This document shows, piece by piece, positions 44,690 through 53,748 of a stretch of 64,000 nt of DNA. A program made the position numbers and the translations under genes. A model generated the notes under the pieces. It saw only the letters and a program-made list of their open reading frames with translations. It searched no databases and had not been told where the DNA came from. Each line of letters opens with the position of its first letter. The first letter of the stretch is position 1. Where the stretch lies: NCBI GenBank assembly GCA_038106145.1, contig JAYODD010000006.1, forward strand, positions 62,001 through 126,000, given 5' to 3'. The stretch comes from JBFJKD01 sp038106145. Lineage in GTDB: Bacteria > Pseudomonadota > Gammaproteobacteria > Pseudomonadales > Porticoccaceae.

Positions 44690-45808
44690 TTACAGGATGG
44701 TGACGTCGAACGTAATAACCTCAGATACGCCGGCACCAACAGTGAGCCCATTGACCTGAATACGGTCGATTGCCGCTGGCGTGGTATTGGCATTAGTCAC
44801 CGTCACCCGCACGGTGTCCGTGCCGTTAACGGTACCCGTACTATTGTCGTTAATAGCCACACCGTCCACGACGACAGAGTTCGCTACATAGGCTACCAGA
44901 GTGTCGTTAATATCATCCGACAGGCCGTCTGTGGTATTGATGTTGTTGTCATCGGGAATAAATGCAGCGGTCCCACCATTATTGGTAATGGTAATGGTGT
45001 AACGGATTGTGGCACCCGGTATCGCGAATTCCTGTCCAGCGGGACCCGCCAAACCGTCATCGATAACCGCGGAAGTTTTGGTCACGGTCAATTCCGCACT
45101 CACCACTTCATAGGTACCGGTTGTCGAATGTCTGCCGTCTTCCACGGCATCAGTGGACCCGGCGCCGTCGGCAAAAATGACTTCGTTACCCGCTGCGGTG
45201 TTGGTGGCGCTCTCCGCCGTAACCGTATTGGTGCCAGCGTTGGTAGCCTGTGCAGTCAACACATAACTCGCCAGCTGTCCGTCACTTGGCGACGAAGCGC
45301 CACTGGGCGTGTTAGAAACGATAAACACGGTGACGGAGTCGCCGGGCGCTGCCGCATATGGGTCGAGATCTTTGGCATTGGCCCCCGCAGAATAGAGGGC
45401 ATCTACGCCTGAATCGTAGGTTCCGTTGCCATTGGTATCCAGATAAATACCGACGAAATTCATATCAAAATCGTCACCACTTGCTACCGCTGAAGTTAAC
45501 AACACCCCCTGCGTCGCGTTCCCGGTATTCGTGACCCTGAACGTCAACACTTCATCCGTTGAACCGGGAATAACAGGCACATTAGCGCCGTCCAGCCAGG
45601 TCACCGTTAAATCGACCTTGGTGTCGACCACAAAACTGTTAACGGGGGATACCACGGGTGCCTGCGCTATCGTGTTCACCGTGTAGTTAACGGTCGCGGT
45701 GTTGGTAATGGTGGTGCCAGCACTGGTTTGCGTTGACGCTGCAAACCCCACCGGAACTATGCCCAGAGTGAGCAACAACGCCCCCATCTGCCCTATAAAT
45801 CGTTTCAT
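44690..45808 (-). CDS. secreted DUF11-like beta-sandwich protein (paralogue of the 46.5 kb gene)
   Basis: From the ATG at 45808, with GGAGGT six bases upstream, this encodes 372 residues with a signal peptide (MGALLLTLGIVPVGFA|AS). After a TITNTATVNYTVN motif comes a domain with LTVTWLDGANVPVIPGSTDE and SGDDFD. A C-terminal DUF11-like module follows (AGPAGQEFAIPGATIRYTIT), ending in a beta-strand (VITFDVTIL). The whole layout repeats in the gene at 46502-47513, so the two arose by duplication. Asp-rich loops (DDNNINTTDGLSDDIND) may bind calcium. It is probably an exported structural subunit; no enzymatic motif is visible. It lies 23 bases before the giant barrel gene. Confidence 0.78.
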   Translation of the reverse strand: MKRFIGQMGALLLTLGIVPVGFAASTQTSAGTTITNTATVNYTVNTIAQAPVVSPVNSFVVDTKVDLTVTWLDGANVPVIPGSTDEVLTFRVTNTGNATQGVLLTSAVASGDDFDMNFVGIYLDTNGNGTYDSGVDALYSAGANAKDLDPYAAAPGDSVTVFIVSNTPSGASSPSDGQLASYVLTAQATNAGTNTVTAESATNTAAGNEVIFADGAGSTDAVEDGRHSTTGTYEVVSAELTVTKTSAVIDDGLAGPAGQEFAIPGATIRYTITITNNGGTAAFIPDDNNINTTDGLSDDINDTLVAYVANSVVVDGVAINDNSTGTVNGTDTVRVTVTNANTTPAAIDRIQVNGLTVGAGVSEVITFDVTIL

Positions 45809-45920
45809 TTGTCTACCTCCGATTGGTCGTTTCATGATCTTTCCCCTCTTAATTATCTGCTTACCCACTGTGTATTAACTGTTTAACAACCCGAATGAAC
45901 CAACGCTTCACAACGATCTG

Positions 45921-46454
45921 CTATTTCACGAGCGCGCGATATCCCACCAGGGTCGATTTCCCCACTGGCAGCGCAACGCCGAGTCGCCAGCGAATGTGCG
46001 TAATGTCCGCTGCTACCGCGCCGCGTACTTCCCCGGTCTGATCCATCACTTTCAGATCACCGCGTGGCAAGTAGTTCTGTCCTCCATCTACGGAAAAACC
46101 GGTACTCACCGCCGGTCCCGTTAGCGAGCTAAAGGTACTACTTTCCACATACGCCATATCGGGAGGTACTGGGTTAACCACCACCACATCCGTAGCGGGT
46201 GCATCGCTGATATTTTCGATGCGAATGCTGTAGATAATTTCATCGCCGGGCAGCGCCACCTCCACCGGAATACGGCGTACCACCTCTTCACCCTCTGCGT
46301 TCACTTCCACGATTTCTTTTTCGGAAATCAGCGTCACCTGCAGGTGATTGCTGGACTCTTCGCTGGCGCCTGTTGCTGGCCCGTGGTTATCCGCCCATGC
46401 CAGGGCGCCTAACAGCAGCAACGGAATTGCCGCCGCGCGTCGCAATATTTTCAT
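45921..46454 (-). CDS. small secreted DUF11-like protein
   Basis: The 177-residue protein has a signal peptide (MKILRRAAAIPLLLLGALAWA) and one DUF11-like domain, visible as LPGDEIIYSIRIENISDAPA followed by VVVNPVPPDMAYVESSTF. The ATG has an AGGAG site 8 bases upstream. It ends in a beta-strand sequence (STLVGYRALVK), as its neighbours do. Being a single domain, it could be a cap, adaptor or periplasmic partner of the larger subunits. No function is established. The 112 bases to the next gene hold that gene's ribosome site and an A/T-rich leader. Confidence 0.75.
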   Translation of the reverse strand: MKILRRAAAIPLLLLGALAWADNHGPATGASEESSNHLQVTLISEKEIVEVNAEGEEVVRRIPVEVALPGDEIIYSIRIENISDAPATDVVVVNPVPPDMAYVESSTFSSLTGPAVSTGFSVDGGQNYLPRGDLKVMDQTGEVRGAVAADITHIRWRLGVALPVGKSTLVGYRALVK

Positions 46455-46501
46455 CGGGTTATCTCCTGTGGTGATCTATGTGGTATTCGTTGCTCAGTCA
46501 T

Positions 46502-47513
46502 TTAATTAATCGTCACTGCAAATTCGATGGTCTGTACCGCACTTGCCAGGGTCAGATCCCCCAGGCGCACCACGATGCGGTTCAGCCCGGTGTCGTGCTC
46601 GCCAGCGTCGTTCCCGGCGCTATCCGACAACAGGCTCGTATTGAGATAGAGGGATGCGGTTTTATAGGTAGTGTTCACGGGAATCGGATCGGTGACGGTG
46701 ACGGCGGTGGCCGTGCCAGCTCCGGCTGCAACACTGACCTGAATACGATAGGTAATGACCGCCCCCGGTACCGGCTCGGAACCGCCAAAGGGATCCACCA
46801 CACTGAGGACGCTTTTAACAAAGCTGAGAGACACGTCTGACACCACATAGGTGCCGATAAAACTCGCGGCGCCACCGCTGGCGCCGACAATGGCATCAGT
46901 CCCCACATCGCCATCACCCGCGTTGACCGTGCCGGGAGCTCCAGTCACATTGGTGGAGGTGGCGGTCAGCGCACTGTCACCGGTCTGGGCATTGGTCGCC
47001 CCGCCGGGAATATTATTCAATACGTAAACGATAACCGATGTTTCCGAAGCCAGTACCGGGTCGTTGCTGTTCAACACATACAGCGTATCCCCGCCGGAAA
47101 AACCCGGAACCCCATCCGTCTCGAGGTAGATGGATTGCAGGACAGGATCAAAATCGTCCCCGCTCAGGGTGCTGTCGGCGCTGAGCGCAAAGGTCTCCGT
47201 GCCATTGCCGATATTGGTCACCTGGAACGTCAGCACCTGGTTGCTGGAACCCGGACTCACCGCGACGTTGGCGGAGTCCAGCCAGGTGACTTCGATATCC
47301 ACCAGTTCCTGTACAGTCAGGCTGGTGGAATTACTCGAAGCATTAAATGGCGTGCCCCCCACCGAGTAACTTACGGCCGCCTGGTTGGTGATGGGCTGGC
47401 CCCGGGGCGGTTAACGCCATTGCCGAGGTGCTACCCAAAATCGCCAGGAACAAAATTAGGGCCCTGATCACCGGGTTGGTTTTTGCGCATTGTTGAAATA
47501 AATTATTACTCAC
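46502..47513 (-). CDS. secreted DUF11-like protein, frame broken by one base near its start
   Basis: The gene appears to start at a GTG at 47513 that shares its G with the TAG stop of the upstream gene. The first frame encodes a signal peptide (IRALILFLAILGSTSAMA) to about 47404. The second, from there to 46502, encodes QPITNQAAVSYSVGGTPF and then ~280 residues parallel to the gene at 44690 (VTWLDSANVAVSPGSSNQ, SGDDFD, PVPGAVITYRIQVS). The break is at CCCCGGGG, 47400-47407. Removing one base of that run joins the frames into a protein of about 336 residues. It is likely a sequencing error or recent mutation. Confidence 0.7.
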
Positions 47514-49078
47514 TATTTCACCTGTACCTGAAAGATAACGGTTGTTGTGGAATTTATATTTACGGTGCGGGGACCGACGATCAAACTGTTACTGGCCACG
47601 TCGTAGCGGGTGTCGTCCACCCCATCTGCGGCGTCGGTTTGCGGGACCGGAGTGCCGCTGCCAATCTGGACAGAAGTACTCCCCGCCACGTAGTTAACCT
47701 GTGTGGGTAACGGATCGCTGATGACAACGTTTTCGCCAGAGGCAAAGGTCGAGGTGTTCTGCAGCACCACGCGGTATTCGACAACCGCACCGGGAACGGC
47801 GAACTCCTGTCCGGTCGGACCACTTAAATTGTCGGTGAGAACAGATGATGTTTTGCTGACAGATAGAGTCGGCGCCGGATACAGGGTGACGTCGGTAGTA
47901 GACTCGTTATTGCTGGAATTGATGTCGTAACCCAATGGTGAGCGCAGATTATTAGCGACATTGGTCACGGTAATCGGCGAACTGGGGCTACCTGCGTTGG
48001 GGGGATTATTGACCCGTACCCGCAAGGTCAGCGTGACCGTAGCTCCGGCATTCAGTGTGCCGATGGTCCAGACATTGCTGGCAAAGGATCCCTGGGTCGG
48101 GGTGGCGCTGACCAGCGTCAGTTGGGACGGCAACACATCCGACAGGGTCACACTGCGGGCTATTCCAGCATTCGCGCTGCCCCCCACCGCGTTATTGGTT
48201 ACGGTGAGGATATAGTCAAATTCGGAATTTCCAGCCGCCTGGGGTGTCCCGGCCACCACCACCGCGTTGGAGGTTTTCTCCACCCCCAGGTCGAAATTAT
48301 CGACAAACATAAAGTTGCGGCCGCCGGGGCCATCCATATTGTCGTCGATCTGGCCCGGCAGCAAATTGCTGTTGGAAGAGGATACATGAAATCCCAGGGG
48401 ACGCTTGCCCGGTGGACTCAGGACGGACCATGGCATGCGCGCCTCCAGCCGCACCCCATCAACGCTCCCCCCGACCACACTGGAATAAATAGTGGTTCCC
48501 CCGCTGATACCACCGAGCATATCGTAACCATCCGCAACACCCAGTTGCCCGGGGGAGGGACAATTGGCCGGAATCTCACACACCAGCGGATCGGAGCCGG
48601 TGGCCGGGACGTAGTTGTACAGAACCGTATTGGTCAGCTGATTGGCGCCAAACCACTCCACCAAAAACACCTTGTCGGTGCTTTCCATGCGCCCGTTGGC
48701 ATCCAGATCCAGGTAAAACCACCACCAGTTGCGATTCTTGGTGGAACCCCAGCGCTCGACATAAAAATACAGGTTGCTCTGATCCCAGGTGTAGGCAAAT
48801 GTTTTCAAGTCCCGGCCCGTACTCTGCACCGGACGGTCGCGATCCGTACCGCTTGCCAGTCCTTCAGGATCGGATGCGGTTTGCGAGGGACTCGTGTTGG
48901 CCAAAACGGCGGCCCAGTCACCAAACAGACCGTCAACCGTGATGGTGGTGGAAATCAGATCAGCCTGTGGCGCTGGCGATACCGTGAAAAGAAAAGCCAA
49001 AATAATGGCTCGCAGGGCCCGCGACGAAACCGCCCCGCGCGCGCGCATAACAAGCCAGACTAGCCCCCCCTTCCCCAA
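47513..49078 (-). CDS. secreted DUF11 protein with N-terminal CBM9/DOMON-like domain
   Basis: The 521-residue protein probably starts at a TTG at 49078, with AGAAGG eight bases upstream; an ATG at 49048 is possible. A signal peptide (RAIILAFLFTVSPAPQA) is followed by an aromatic-rich domain (ITVDGLFGDWAAVLAN, YTWDQSNLYFYVERWGST, NRNWWWFYLDLDANG), which resembles carbohydrate-binding CBM9-type folds. Two DUF11-like modules follow, the last (SGPTGQEFAVPGAVVEYRVV) matching that of the gene at 44690. It ends in VIFQVQVK. It is the first gene of the five-gene cluster. It may bind glycan at the surface, by inference from the fold only. Confidence 0.75.
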   Translation of the reverse strand: MGKGGLVWLVMRARGAVSSRALRAIILAFLFTVSPAPQADLISTTITVDGLFGDWAAVLANTSPSQTASDPEGLASGTDRDRPVQSTGRDLKTFAYTWDQSNLYFYVERWGSTKNRNWWWFYLDLDANGRMESTDKVFLVEWFGANQLTNTVLYNYVPATGSDPLVCEIPANCPSPGQLGVADGYDMLGGISGGTTIYSSVVGGSVDGVRLEARMPWSVLSPPGKRPLGFHVSSSNSNLLPGQIDDNMDGPGGRNFMFVDNFDLGVEKTSNAVVVAGTPQAAGNSEFDYILTVTNNAVGGSANAGIARSVTLSDVLPSQLTLVSATPTQGSFASNVWTIGTLNAGATVTLTLRVRVNNPPNAGSPSSPITVTNVANNLRSPLGYDINSSNNESTTDVTLYPAPTLSVSKTSSVLTDNLSGPTGQEFAVPGAVVEYRVVLQNTSTFASGENVVISDPLPTQVNYVAGSTSVQIGSGTPVPQTDAADGVDDTRYDVASNSLIVGPRTVNINSTTTVIFQVQVK

Positions 49079-49096
49079 GCTGCGACCCTTCTCTGA

Positions 49097-49136
49097 GATA
49101 ATTTATGAGAAACATGCCATATCCCTATGAATTATC
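49097..49136 (-). promoter_or_regulatory. inverted repeat in the leader of the DUF11 cluster
   Basis: GATAATT at 49097-49103 is the inverted copy of AATTATC at 49130-49136, with AT/AT continuing inside after one mismatch. It sits about 20 bases before the start of the first cluster gene, so it could be a leader hairpin or a repressor site. No regulator can be named. Confidence 0.4.
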
Positions 49137-49208
49137 TTAAATTAATGGTGTCAGATTGGCGGATTTGGGGAGGAAAATCAAGCCTTCAACAGCCTTCGAG
49201 CGTCAAAA

Positions 49209-49229
49209 TTTTGCCACTTGGGGGCAAAA
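49209..49229. promoter_or_regulatory. inverted repeat TTTTGCC-N7-GGCAAAA
   Basis: This is a perfect 7-base inverted repeat in the ~274-base space between the DUF11 cluster and dcd. The rest of this space (49079-49352) holds no gene that I can see. The symmetrical A/T ends fit a dimeric regulator site or an rho-independent-like hairpin read in either direction. Confidence 0.4.
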
Positions 49230-49352
49230 GGAGGAATTTATCCGACCAATGGCCTAAAGTTTGCGGCTTTTTAACCGATGAGTTTGCAGTTTTTGGCTCT
49301 GGCTGAAGGCTCGTGAACAACGGGTCCACAGGAACAAAAACCCTGTCAACGG

Positions 49353-49925
49353 CTAAGCGCGGGGCAGGGTCACCCCCCGTTGCCCCTGGTATTTACCACC
49401 CCGGTCCCGGTAAGACGTTTCGCACTCCTCATCCGACTCAAAGAACAGCATTTGCGCCACCCCTTCGTTGGCATAAATTTTGGCCGGCAGGGTGGTGGTA
49501 TTGGAAAACTCCAGGGTGACATGCCCCTCCCACTCCGGCTCCAGGGGCGTGACGTTGACGATAATCCCGCAACGGGCGTAGGTGGACTTGCCCAGACAGA
49601 TGGTGAGCACACTGCGAGGAATGCGAAAATATTCGACGGTTCGGGCTAATGCGAAGGAGTTAGGGGGGATTATGCAGACATCTCCCTTGAAAGCCACAAA
49701 ACTGGCCGGATCAAAGTTTTTGGGATCCACCGTCGCGGAATGCACATTGGTGAAAATTTTGAACTCATCGGAACAGCGCACATCGTAACCGTAACTGGAG
49801 ACACCGTAGGAAATCACCCGCTGACCATCCCCGTTCGGCTCCCGTACCTGGGTTGCGGCAAACGGTTCTATCATGCCGCACTCTGCCGCCATGCGCCGAA
49901 TCCACCTGTCTGACTTTATACTCAC
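49353..49925 (-). CDS. dcd: dCTP deaminase
   Basis: The 190-residue protein from a GTG at 49925 (GGAG upstream) begins MSIKSDRWIRRMA, as is usual for Dcd. The substrate-binding and catalytic segment is YARCGIIVNVTPLEPEWEGH, containing the catalytic glutamate, with SSYGYDVRCSDEF nearer the start and KYQGQRG at the end. It deaminates dCTP to dUTP, the main source of dTTP precursors in gammaproteobacteria. The dcd-mrp-metG order matches Pseudomonas as I recall. Confidence 0.95.
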   Translation of the reverse strand: MSIKSDRWIRRMAAECGMIEPFAATQVREPNGDGQRVISYGVSSYGYDVRCSDEFKIFTNVHSATVDPKNFDPASFVAFKGDVCIIPPNSFALARTVEYFRIPRSVLTICLGKSTYARCGIIVNVTPLEPEWEGHVTLEFSNTTTLPAKIYANEGVAQMLFFESDEECETSYRDRGGKYQGQRGVTLPRA

Positions 49926-50012
49926 CTGCACTCCTTAATCCAGACCGCGGCCTGGTATGTGTTGCGAAACCGCGCCTGAAACCCTGATTGAGGCTTCCCG
50001 GCGAACGATGGG

Positions 50013-50840
50013 TTATTCTTCGATGGTAATTTCCGGTCGCGCCTCGTCAAGGTCGGCGAGGGCGGCCATCAGGTTGTGGGCAATGGCGCCATACGCCGCC
50101 GCAATTTCCCCCGCGGGCGCGTTGAGTACCACCGGGCGACCGCTGTCCCCTTCCTCCCTGATGCGCCGATCCAGCGGTAGCGAACCGAGCAATGTGGTGC
50201 CATACTCCTGCGCCACCCGTTGTCCACCGCCCGCGCCAAATATGGCGTCGCTATGGCCACAATTAGAACAGATATGCAGGGCCATATTTTCCACGATACC
50301 CAACACCGGAATCTCCACCTTGCGAAACATCTCGATGCCCTTGCGGGCATCCAGCAGGGCGATATCCTGGGGCGTGGTGACAATCACCGCGCCGGCGACC
50401 CGCGCTTTCTGCGCCAGGGTCAGTTGAATATCGCCGGTGCCGGGGGGCATATCCACCACCAGCACATCCAGCTCGCCCCACAGGGTTTGCGTCAGCATCT
50501 GCACCAGTGCGCTGCCCGCCATCGGACCGCGCCACACCATCGGGGTTTTTTCCGTCACCAGATAGCCGATGGACATGGATTTGATGCCATGGGCCTCCAC
50601 CGGCAAAAACGCATTGCCGTTGACTACTTTGGGCTGCGTGCCCTCTGCCACCCCCAGCATCATGGGCTGGCTGGGCCCGTAAATATCCGCATCCAGAACG
50701 CCTGCCTTAAGGCCTTGCGCGGCCAGCGCCAGCACCAAATTCACCGCCGTGGTGGATTTGCCGACCCCGCCCTTGCCGGATGCCACCGCGATAATATGTT
50801 TAACCTGGGCAAGCCCATCGGGAGTCTTTGCGTCCGCCAT
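50013..50840 (-). CDS. apbC: iron-sulfur cluster carrier ATPase Mrp/ApbC
   Basis: The 275-residue P-loop protein has the deviant Walker A of the MinD/Mrp family (VASGKGGVGKSTTAVNLVLA), the DADIYGPSQPMMLG switch and the cluster-ligating CxxC in NMALHICSNCGHSD. ApbC binds and transfers [4Fe-4S] clusters. It lacks the N-terminal DUF59 domain present in E. coli Mrp, like the shorter Pseudomonas form. It is divergent from metG. Confidence 0.93.
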   Translation of the reverse strand: MADAKTPDGLAQVKHIIAVASGKGGVGKSTTAVNLVLALAAQGLKAGVLDADIYGPSQPMMLGVAEGTQPKVVNGNAFLPVEAHGIKSMSIGYLVTEKTPMVWRGPMAGSALVQMLTQTLWGELDVLVVDMPPGTGDIQLTLAQKARVAGAVIVTTPQDIALLDARKGIEMFRKVEIPVLGIVENMALHICSNCGHSDAIFGAGGGQRVAQEYGTTLLGSLPLDRRIREEGDSGRPVVLNAPAGEIAAAYGAIAHNLMAALADLDEARPEITIEE

Positions 50841-50943
50841 TGTGAGTTTCGAATCCTTCTAAAAAGATAAACCGTAATGAAATAACCGCTGAAAACCGCT
50901 ATAGTGGCGCGCTGTTACGACACCGAAAACAGCTGCTTCCACT

Positions 50944-53033
50944 ATGTCCGAAACGCCCGCAACCGCCTCCCAGAGCGCGCCGCAACGCGCCGAGCAAACC
51001 GTATCCGACCGCCGCCGCATCCTCGTTACCAGCGCGCTACCCTATGCCAATGGGTCAATCCACCTCGGTCATCTGGTGGAATATATTCAAACGGATATCT
51101 GGGTGCGGTTTCAAAAGCTGCGCGGCCACGAATGTTACTACGTTTGCGCCGACGATGCTCACGGTACCGCCATCATGTTGCGCGCGGAGCAACTGGGCCT
51201 CACGCCGGAACAACTGATTGCCCAGGTCAAGGCTGAGCACGAACGGGATTTTGCCGACTTTCTGATTGAGTTCGATAATTATCACTCCACCCATTCCGAT
51301 GAAAATCGGTTGTTAGCTGCGCAAATTTACCAGCGGCTCGTCGCTAACGGTCATATCGCACGCCGCGACATTACCCAGGCCTACGACCCGGAAAAACAAC
51401 TGTTTCTGGCGGATCGCTATATCAAGGGCACCTGCCCCCGGTGCCGCACGGATGATCAGTACGGCGATAATTGCGAGGCCTGTGGCGCCACCTACGCGCC
51501 AACGGATCTGATCAATCCCAGGTCGGCGATTTCCGGCGCTACACCGGTGGAGAAAACCTCCACCCATTATTTTTTTACCCTGCCCGCGTTTACGGATTTC
51601 CTGTCCCGCTGGACCCGCGCTGGCCATGTCCAGGATGAAATTGCCAACAAATTGAGCGAATGGCTGGACGCGGGGTTACAGGAATGGGATATCAGCCGCG
51701 ACGCGCCCTATTTCGGTTTTGAAATTCCCGACGCCCCCGGTAAATATTTTTACGTGTGGCTGGATGCGCCGATCGGCTATATGGCCAGCTTTAAAAACCT
51801 CTGCGATCGCCAGGGCGTTGCCTTTGATGACTTCTGGCAACGGCATTCCGCTACCGAGCTGTACCATTTTATCGGCAAGGACATTGTCAATTTCCACGCC
51901 CTGTTCTGGCCGGCCATGCTGGAAAGCGCCGGTTACCGCACCCCCAGCAAAATCTGCGTTCACGGTTTTCTCACCGTGAACGGCAAGAAAATGTCCAAGT
52001 CCCGCGGCACCTTTGTCAACGCCCGCACCTACCTCGACCACCTCGAGCCGGAATATCTGCGCTATTATTTTGCCGCCAAGTTGTCGGCCAATGTGGAAGA
52101 CCTGGACCTCAATCTCGATGACTTTATTCAGCGGGTGAACAGCGATCTGGTGGGCAAGCTGGTCAACCTGGCCAGCCGCTGCGCCGGATTTATTCACAAA
52201 CAGCACCAGGGACAACTGGGCAACAGCGTCGCCGACCCGGTGTTGTGGGAGCGCGTCGCGCAGACCGGAACCGTAATCGCCGACCATTATGAAGCCCGTG
52301 ACTTTGGCAAGGCGATGCGCGAAATTATGGCCCTGGCCGATGCCGCCAATGAATATATCGCTGTCCAGGAGCCCTGGAAACTGAGCAAGCAGCCAGGTAA
52401 AGAGGCGGAAGTTCAGGCGGTATGCTCACTGGGCATCAATCTGTTCCGCGCCCTGATGATCTACCTCAAACCGGTGTTGCCGGGGGTGGCGCGACAGGCC
52501 GAGGAATTCCTCAACGATCCCTTGCACTGGCGGGGTGCCATCGCACCCTTGCTCGGGCACACCATTAACCCCTTCAAACCCATGATGCAGCGGGTTGAAC
52601 CCGACAAGGTAAGCGCCATGATCGATGCCAGTAAAAGCGAAGAAAATGGGGCGACCGCCCCACCGCCGCAGCCTGCCACGACACAGGAACCCATCGCGCC
52701 GGAAATCACTATCGACGATTTCGTCAAGGTGGACCTGCGGGTGGCGCGCATCGTCAAAGCAGAGCCGGTGGCAGGCGCNNNNNNNNNNCCGACAAGTTAT
52801 TGCAGCTAACCCTGGATATCGGCGGCGCAACCCGCAATGTCTTCTCGGGTATCAAATCCGCTTACAGCCCGGAACAGCTTGAGGGCCGACTGACGGTGCT
52901 GGTGGCCAACCTCAAACTCCGCAAGATGCGCTTTGGGCTGTCCGAGGGCATGGTGCTGGCGGCGGGCGACGACGACGGCATCTACCTGCTGGCCCCGGAC
53001 AGCGGCGCGCAGCCGGGACAACGCATCACCTGA
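50944..53033 (+). CDS. metG: methionyl-tRNA synthetase (interrupted by an assembly gap)
   Basis: The catalytic domain has the HIGH motif in YANGSIHLGHLVEYIQTD, a zinc knuckle (CPRCRTDDQYGDNCEACG) and the KMSKS loop GKKMSKSRGTFV. A C-terminal tRNA-binding/dimerisation domain starts at DFVKVDLRVARIVKAEPVAG and, after 10 N, resumes at DKLLQL. The N run breaks the frame. If the flanks GGCAGGCGC and CCGACAAG simply overlap by one C, the frame is restored as AGADKLLQL and the protein is 692 residues, normal for the family. It charges tRNA-Met and initiator tRNA. Confidence 0.94.
52779..52788. other. assembly gap (10 N) in metG
   Basis: Ten N bases lie in the tRNA-binding domain of metG. The flanking codons fit the family sequence without any missing residues if the two contigs overlap by one base, so the true gap is probably zero. 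Confidence 0.85.
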
Positions 53034-53165
53034 TTATTACCGGGTACGGCAGCTGTTATCGATGGGTTGATTGCCCCCAGGGAAGACAACGGTTGCCGTG
53101 TAAACTGTCTATCCGCAATAATGACCTGAGTTCTCCTCTGTAGCGCCAGCGCAGGCACATCGGTT

Positions 53166-53741
53166 ATGCAGGAATTTGCCGTTATTCTTCTCAGCGCCAC
53201 GCTGGTTAACAATTTTGTGCTGGTGCAGTTTCTGGGCCTGTGTCCATTTATGGGCGTGTCCAACAAACTGGAAACGGCGATCGGCATGGCCAGCGCCACC
53301 ACGTTCGTGCTGACCCTCGCCGCCGTGTCCAGCTATATGGTCAACACCTGGATTTTACTGCCGCTGGGCCTCGAGTACCTGCGCACCATTGCCTTCATTC
53401 TGGTGATTGCCGTGGTGGTACAGTTCACCAAGATGTTTATCGAAAAAACCAGCCCGCTGCTACACCGGGTGCTGGGGGTTTTTCTGCCCCTGATTACCAC
53501 CAACTGCGCGGTATTAGGTGTCGCCCTGCAAAACACCGCAAAAGTGCGCTCCTTTATGGAAGCCAGTCTCTACGGTCTGGGCGCGGCATTAGGCTTTTCC
53601 CTGGTGCTGATTCTTTTTTCCGCCATGCGCGAACGGCTCGCGGTTGCCGACGTCCCCGCACCGTTTCGCGGCGCCGCCATTGCCATGATTACCGCTGGCC
53701 TGATGTCCCTCGCGTTTATGGGTTTCGGCGGGTTGGTGTAG
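53166..53741 (+). CDS. rnfA: Rnf/Rsx electron transport complex subunit A
   Basis: The 191-residue integral membrane protein has six hydrophobic segments and the family motifs LVNNFVLVQFLGLCPFMGVS and PLITTNCAVLGVAL, each with a cysteine near the membrane that may hold the shared iron-sulfur cluster of RnfA/RnfE. The Rnf complex couples electron flow between NADH and ferredoxin to ion movement; the related Rsx complex in E. coli keeps SoxR reduced. It is the first gene of rnfABCDGE. The 132 bases between metG and rnfA show no gene. Confidence 0.95.
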   Translation: MQEFAVILLSATLVNNFVLVQFLGLCPFMGVSNKLETAIGMASATTFVLTLAAVSSYMVNTWILLPLGLEYLRTIAFILVIAVVVQFTKMFIEKTSPLLHRVLGVFLPLITTNCAVLGVALQNTAKVRSFMEASLYGLGAALGFSLVLILFSAMRERLAVADVPAPFRGAAIAMITAGLMSLAFMGFGGLV

Positions 53742-53748
53742 CCGCGCC

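Noticed and set aside
49141..49320. Possible c-di-GMP (GEMM) riboswitch on the minus strand, suggested by GCAAAC and CCGCAAAC words
   Set aside because: The GNRA tetraloop, its receptor and the closing stems of the class I aptamer cannot be traced, so the resemblance is too weak.
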